NCBI GenBank assembly: GCA_964471435.1
Contig: CAYYGA010000020.1
Coordinates: forward strand, 1-25,973
Length of the DNA: 25,973 nucleotides
Reading direction: 5' to 3'
Source of the DNA: Facklamia sp964471435
Lineage (GTDB): Bacteria > Bacillota > Bacilli > Lactobacillales > Aerococcaceae
In this document: positions 24,018 to 25,973 of the stretch, one piece after another
Position numbering within the stretch: position 1 is the first letter of the stretch
Layout: the number at the start of each line of letters is the position of its first letter
Program-made: the position numbers and the translations under genes
The notes under the pieces: generated by a model
The model's input: the letters and a program-made list of their open reading frames with translations, nothing else
Told to the model about the DNA's origin: nothing
The model's database searches: none

Positions 24018-24323
24018 CTAAGGATTCGTTTCTTCATCAATCAGTATGGCCAACTTTGCATCGACGGTGTCAATGGAATTTGCATCAGCTATTTCATCTT
24101 CGAATTTTCCTCCATGCTCTTTAATTAACATATCTAATTTCGGCTGTAAATCTTCGATGGTTTCATTTCCTTTCGGAACTTCCGTCTTGTGATTTTCTAA
24201 TAAAGCATTTACTTTAGCATGGACAGACGACAAGTCTTCCAAATCATGATTCGATTCATCAAAATTAACCTCTTCCTCTTTTAAAAGAAAGTTTAATTTT
24301 TCATGAATTTCCCTTAATGACAT
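24018..24323 (-). CDS. Small acidic protein with four internal repeats
   Basis: This 101-aa protein is not recognised. It is very acidic, has no cysteine or signal peptide, and is probably helical. A motif K-[LV]-x-x-[L]-[LI] recurs four times, at residues 9-14, 37-42, 62-67 and 90-95, each followed by an acidic stretch, giving a repeat of about 28 residues. It may be a small binding or scaffold protein. The start is odd: the well-placed ATG at 24335 is followed at codon 3 by TAA, so the first ATG that can give a full product is 24323, in the same frame. It lies 72 nt downstream of the aldehyde dehydrogenase gene on the same strand and may be co-transcribed. Confidence 0.7.
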   Translation of the reverse strand: MSLREIHEKLNFLLKEEEVNFDESNHDLEDLSSVHAKVNALLENHKTEVPKGNETIEDLQPKLDMLIKEHGGKFEDEIADANSIDTVDAKLAILIDEETNP

Positions 24324-24347
24324 TTCTTACGACATATTAATTCCTCC
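24324..24347 (-). promoter_or_regulatory. Ribosome-binding site leading to a Met-Ser-stop mini-ORF
   Basis: On the minus strand, GGAGG (24347-24343) is 7 nt before ATG 24335. That ATG reads ATG-TCG-TAA. One GAA codon later, in the same frame, comes ATG 24323, which opens the 101-aa gene. Either a nonsense mutation hit codon 3 and translation restarts at codon 5, or the mini-ORF controls re-initiation. Confidence 0.6.
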
Positions 24348-24395
24348 TTCTTAAAATATAAAATTTATAAATATGATTTTGTTGAATTATTTTCG

Positions 24396-25811
24396 CTAAT
24401 CTTTATCAATGAAAATAGCCTTTATTTCCACATAATCATCTAGTCCAAATTTACCATTCTCACGTCCAATACCTGACTGCTTGTAACCACCAAATGGAGC
24501 ATGAGGAGTTCTTGGACCATTATTAACAATTACATTTCCAGTGCGTAATCTACGGGCTACTTCTTCTGCTTCTTTTTTAGGACCAACTACTGCTCCTGAT
24601 AAACCATAAACCGAATCATTTGCGATTTCAATTGCTTCTTCCTTATCTTTGTAAGTAAGAACAGTTAATACAGGGCCAAAAATTTCTTCTTGCGCGATTA
24701 TCATTTTGTTATCAACATTTACAAAAATGGTAGGTTCAACGAAGAATCCTTTACCTTCGATTTTATTTCCACCAATTAAAATTTCTGCGCCTTCTTTTTT
24801 ACCTTTTTCAATATAGTTTAAGACTGTTTCTTTTTGATCTTGAGATACCATCGGACCAACAGTGACATTCGGATCAGCTGGATTGCCGACTTTTACAAAA
24901 TCATCATAATGCTGTTTTATTTTCTCTTTGACTTCATCTATTTCATCTTCCGGCACTAATAAACGGGTTAAAGCTGAACAGGTTTGTCCTGAATTATTAA
25001 AAATTGTGTTCATCGATTGTTTTACAGCTAATTCGAGATCGCCCCCTTTCAAATAAACTAAAGCAGACTTACCTCCTAATTCCAAGACTAACTTCTTAAC
25101 TGACTGACCAGCTTTTTCATAAAGACCTTTTCCAACTTCCGTTGATCCTGTAAATGAAATAACAGCTACATCAGAATGAGCCGCTAAATAGTCTCCTGCG
25201 TCCGAGCCTCCGCCCGTTATAATGTTGACTACACCAGCAGGTAAATTTACCTCTTCAATTAACTCGGCTAAATAAAGCGCAGTTAAAGGTGTATTAGAAG
25301 CCGGCTTCACCACTAATGTATTACCTGTAATTAAGGCAGGTGTTAATTTCCGTTGAATTTGATTAAGCGGATAATTCCAAGGAGTAATGGCCGCAACCAC
25401 ACCGCTTCCTTCACGTATTACTGTTGCTCCATCTACATCTTCTTCCCATGGATAGTCTTCTGCTTCTTTCAAGGCAGCTTTCATTTCCTTGGGCGGATTA
25501 GCGACTTGATAATCCATAGTGAATTCTTTGGCAGCTCCCAATTCTTTAACAATAAGGTCAGCAAATTTTTCTTTATTTTGCTCCATCTTTTCTGCTAATT
25601 GCTGTACATACTTGGCTCTTTCTTCTACTTTCATGGCATTCCAAGCAGGAAAAGCACTTTTTGCAGCAGCTACCGCTTTGTCAACATCCTCATTACTTGC
25701 TCTTGGAACAGTAGCTATTACTTCCTCAGTAGCAGGGTTTAAAACTTCCATCGTTTCTCCTGTCGAACTCTTACACCACTCATTATTAATAAACATTTGA
25801 TATTGCTTCAT
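24396..25811 (-). CDS. NAD(P)-dependent aldehyde dehydrogenase
   Basis: This 471-aa member of the aldehyde dehydrogenase superfamily oxidises an aldehyde to its acid with NAD(P)+. It shows the cofactor motifs T-P-W-N-Y-P and F-T-G-S-T-E-V-G, the general base in L-E244-L-G-G-K-S, and the nucleophile in N-N-S-G-Q-T-C278-S-A-L. The conserved E-I-F-G-P-V and the C-terminal P-F-G-G-Y-K-Q-S-G-I-G-R-E-N are also present. Length is normal and all catalytic residues are in place. The substrate is unknown. The start is set at ATG 25811, with GGAGG upstream; a start 27 nt earlier lacks a ribosome-binding site. A cre-like site overlaps its promoter, suggesting carbon catabolite control. It is probably not part of the selenium functions. 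Confidence 0.92.
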   Translation of the reverse strand: MKQYQMFINNEWCKSSTGETMEVLNPATEEVIATVPRASNEDVDKAVAAAKSAFPAWNAMKVEERAKYVQQLAEKMEQNKEKFADLIVKELGAAKEFTMDYQVANPPKEMKAALKEAEDYPWEEDVDGATVIREGSGVVAAITPWNYPLNQIQRKLTPALITGNTLVVKPASNTPLTALYLAELIEEVNLPAGVVNIITGGGSDAGDYLAAHSDVAVISFTGSTEVGKGLYEKAGQSVKKLVLELGGKSALVYLKGGDLELAVKQSMNTIFNNSGQTCSALTRLLVPEDEIDEVKEKIKQHYDDFVKVGNPADPNVTVGPMVSQDQKETVLNYIEKGKKEGAEILIGGNKIEGKGFFVEPTIFVNVDNKMIIAQEEIFGPVLTVLTYKDKEEAIEIANDSVYGLSGAVVGPKKEAEEVARRLRTGNVIVNNGPRTPHAPFGGYKQSGIGRENGKFGLDDYVEIKAIFIDKD

Positions 25812-25882
25812 TCTTAACCTCCTATAGTTAATAATCAATTTTAATCAAATTGAAAGCAACTTTAGATTAGCCTACATATGTT

Positions 25883-25901
25883 ATTATATCAAGCGCTTAC
25901 A
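25883..25901 (-). promoter_or_regulatory. cre-like operator over the aldehyde dehydrogenase promoter
   Basis: On the minus strand, TGTAAGCGCTTGAT (25901-25888) carries the perfect left half and GCGC centre of a CcpA cre site. It overlaps by one base a TATAAT (25888-25883), about 72 nt before the ATG. The layout fits repression by CcpA in rich sugar. No good -35 was found. Confidence 0.55.
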
Positions 25902-25973
25902 TTCCATGCATGTTAAACGACTTCTTTCTATAAATTAGTGTTTTACATTTATTTAAAAATTAAAAAAGACAAG

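Noticed and set aside
1..25973. Insertion sequences, prophage genes, CRISPR arrays or toxin-antitoxin pairs
   Set aside because: No transposase, integrase, direct-repeat array, attachment site duplication beside tRNA-Sec, or recognisable toxin or antitoxin was found.

Overview
The window comes from a low-GC Gram-positive anaerobe (Bacillota). The evidence is AT-rich DNA, strong GGAGG ribosome-binding sites, TTGACA/TATAAT-type promoters, cre-like boxes and a full glycine reductase system. Genus cannot be fixed from the sequence alone. Nearly the whole window is a selenium island. It encodes enzymes that contain selenocysteine (Sec), the machinery that makes and inserts Sec, and probable selenium uptake and delivery genes.

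Layout. 1-3140 (minus): grdX-grdE-grdB, the substrate-activating half of glycine reductase, with a structured leader. 3376-4902 (minus): a ROK-family kinase and an SGNH hydrolase, possibly a sugar-salvage pair. 5042-7071 (plus): a YedE-type selenium transporter, a DUF3343 Se/S-carrier-like protein and an unrecognised 175-aa protein. 7300-10652 (minus): grdA, then grdC-grdD, with grdA apparently forming its own transcription unit. 10938-12185 (plus): a GT4 glycosyltransferase. 12271-16983 (minus): selD-yedF(short)-selB-selA. 17134-17646 (minus): a small protein with a degenerate P-loop. 17914-19847: a TDT/TehA-type transporter divergent from an ArsM-like methyltransferase with an in-frame UGA. 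19964-20060 (minus): tRNA-Sec (selC). 20313-23899 (plus): a cysteine desulfurase-type enzyme, a LysR regulator and an FAD/NAD(P)-binding protein. 24018-25811 (minus): an acidic four-repeat protein and an aldehyde dehydrogenase with a cre-overlapped promoter.

How it works together (partly inference). YedE would bring in selenium. The desulfurase-like enzyme, DUF3343 and YedF would mobilise or carry it. SelD makes selenophosphate, SelA converts Ser-tRNA-Sec to Sec-tRNA-Sec, and SelB delivers it to UGA codons. Four genes (grdA, grdB, selD and the ArsM-like gene) contain an in-frame UGA. Each has a short hairpin whose apical loop begins 18-23 nt after the UGA and has a G in the first two loop positions, as expected for bacterial SECIS elements. 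GrdB/GrdE take glycine, GrdA carries the carboxymethyl selenoether, and GrdC/GrdD release acetyl phosphate for ATP synthesis. Thioredoxin, thioredoxin reductase and acetate kinase are not in the window.

The most unusual items are the Sec-containing ArsM-like methyltransferase divergent from a TehA-like transporter, the grdX leader with two mutually exclusive folds, the YedF that lacks its TusA domain, the degenerate P-loop protein, and a four-repeat protein whose well-placed start codon is followed by TAA at codon 3. No gene-free stretch exceeds 300 bases.
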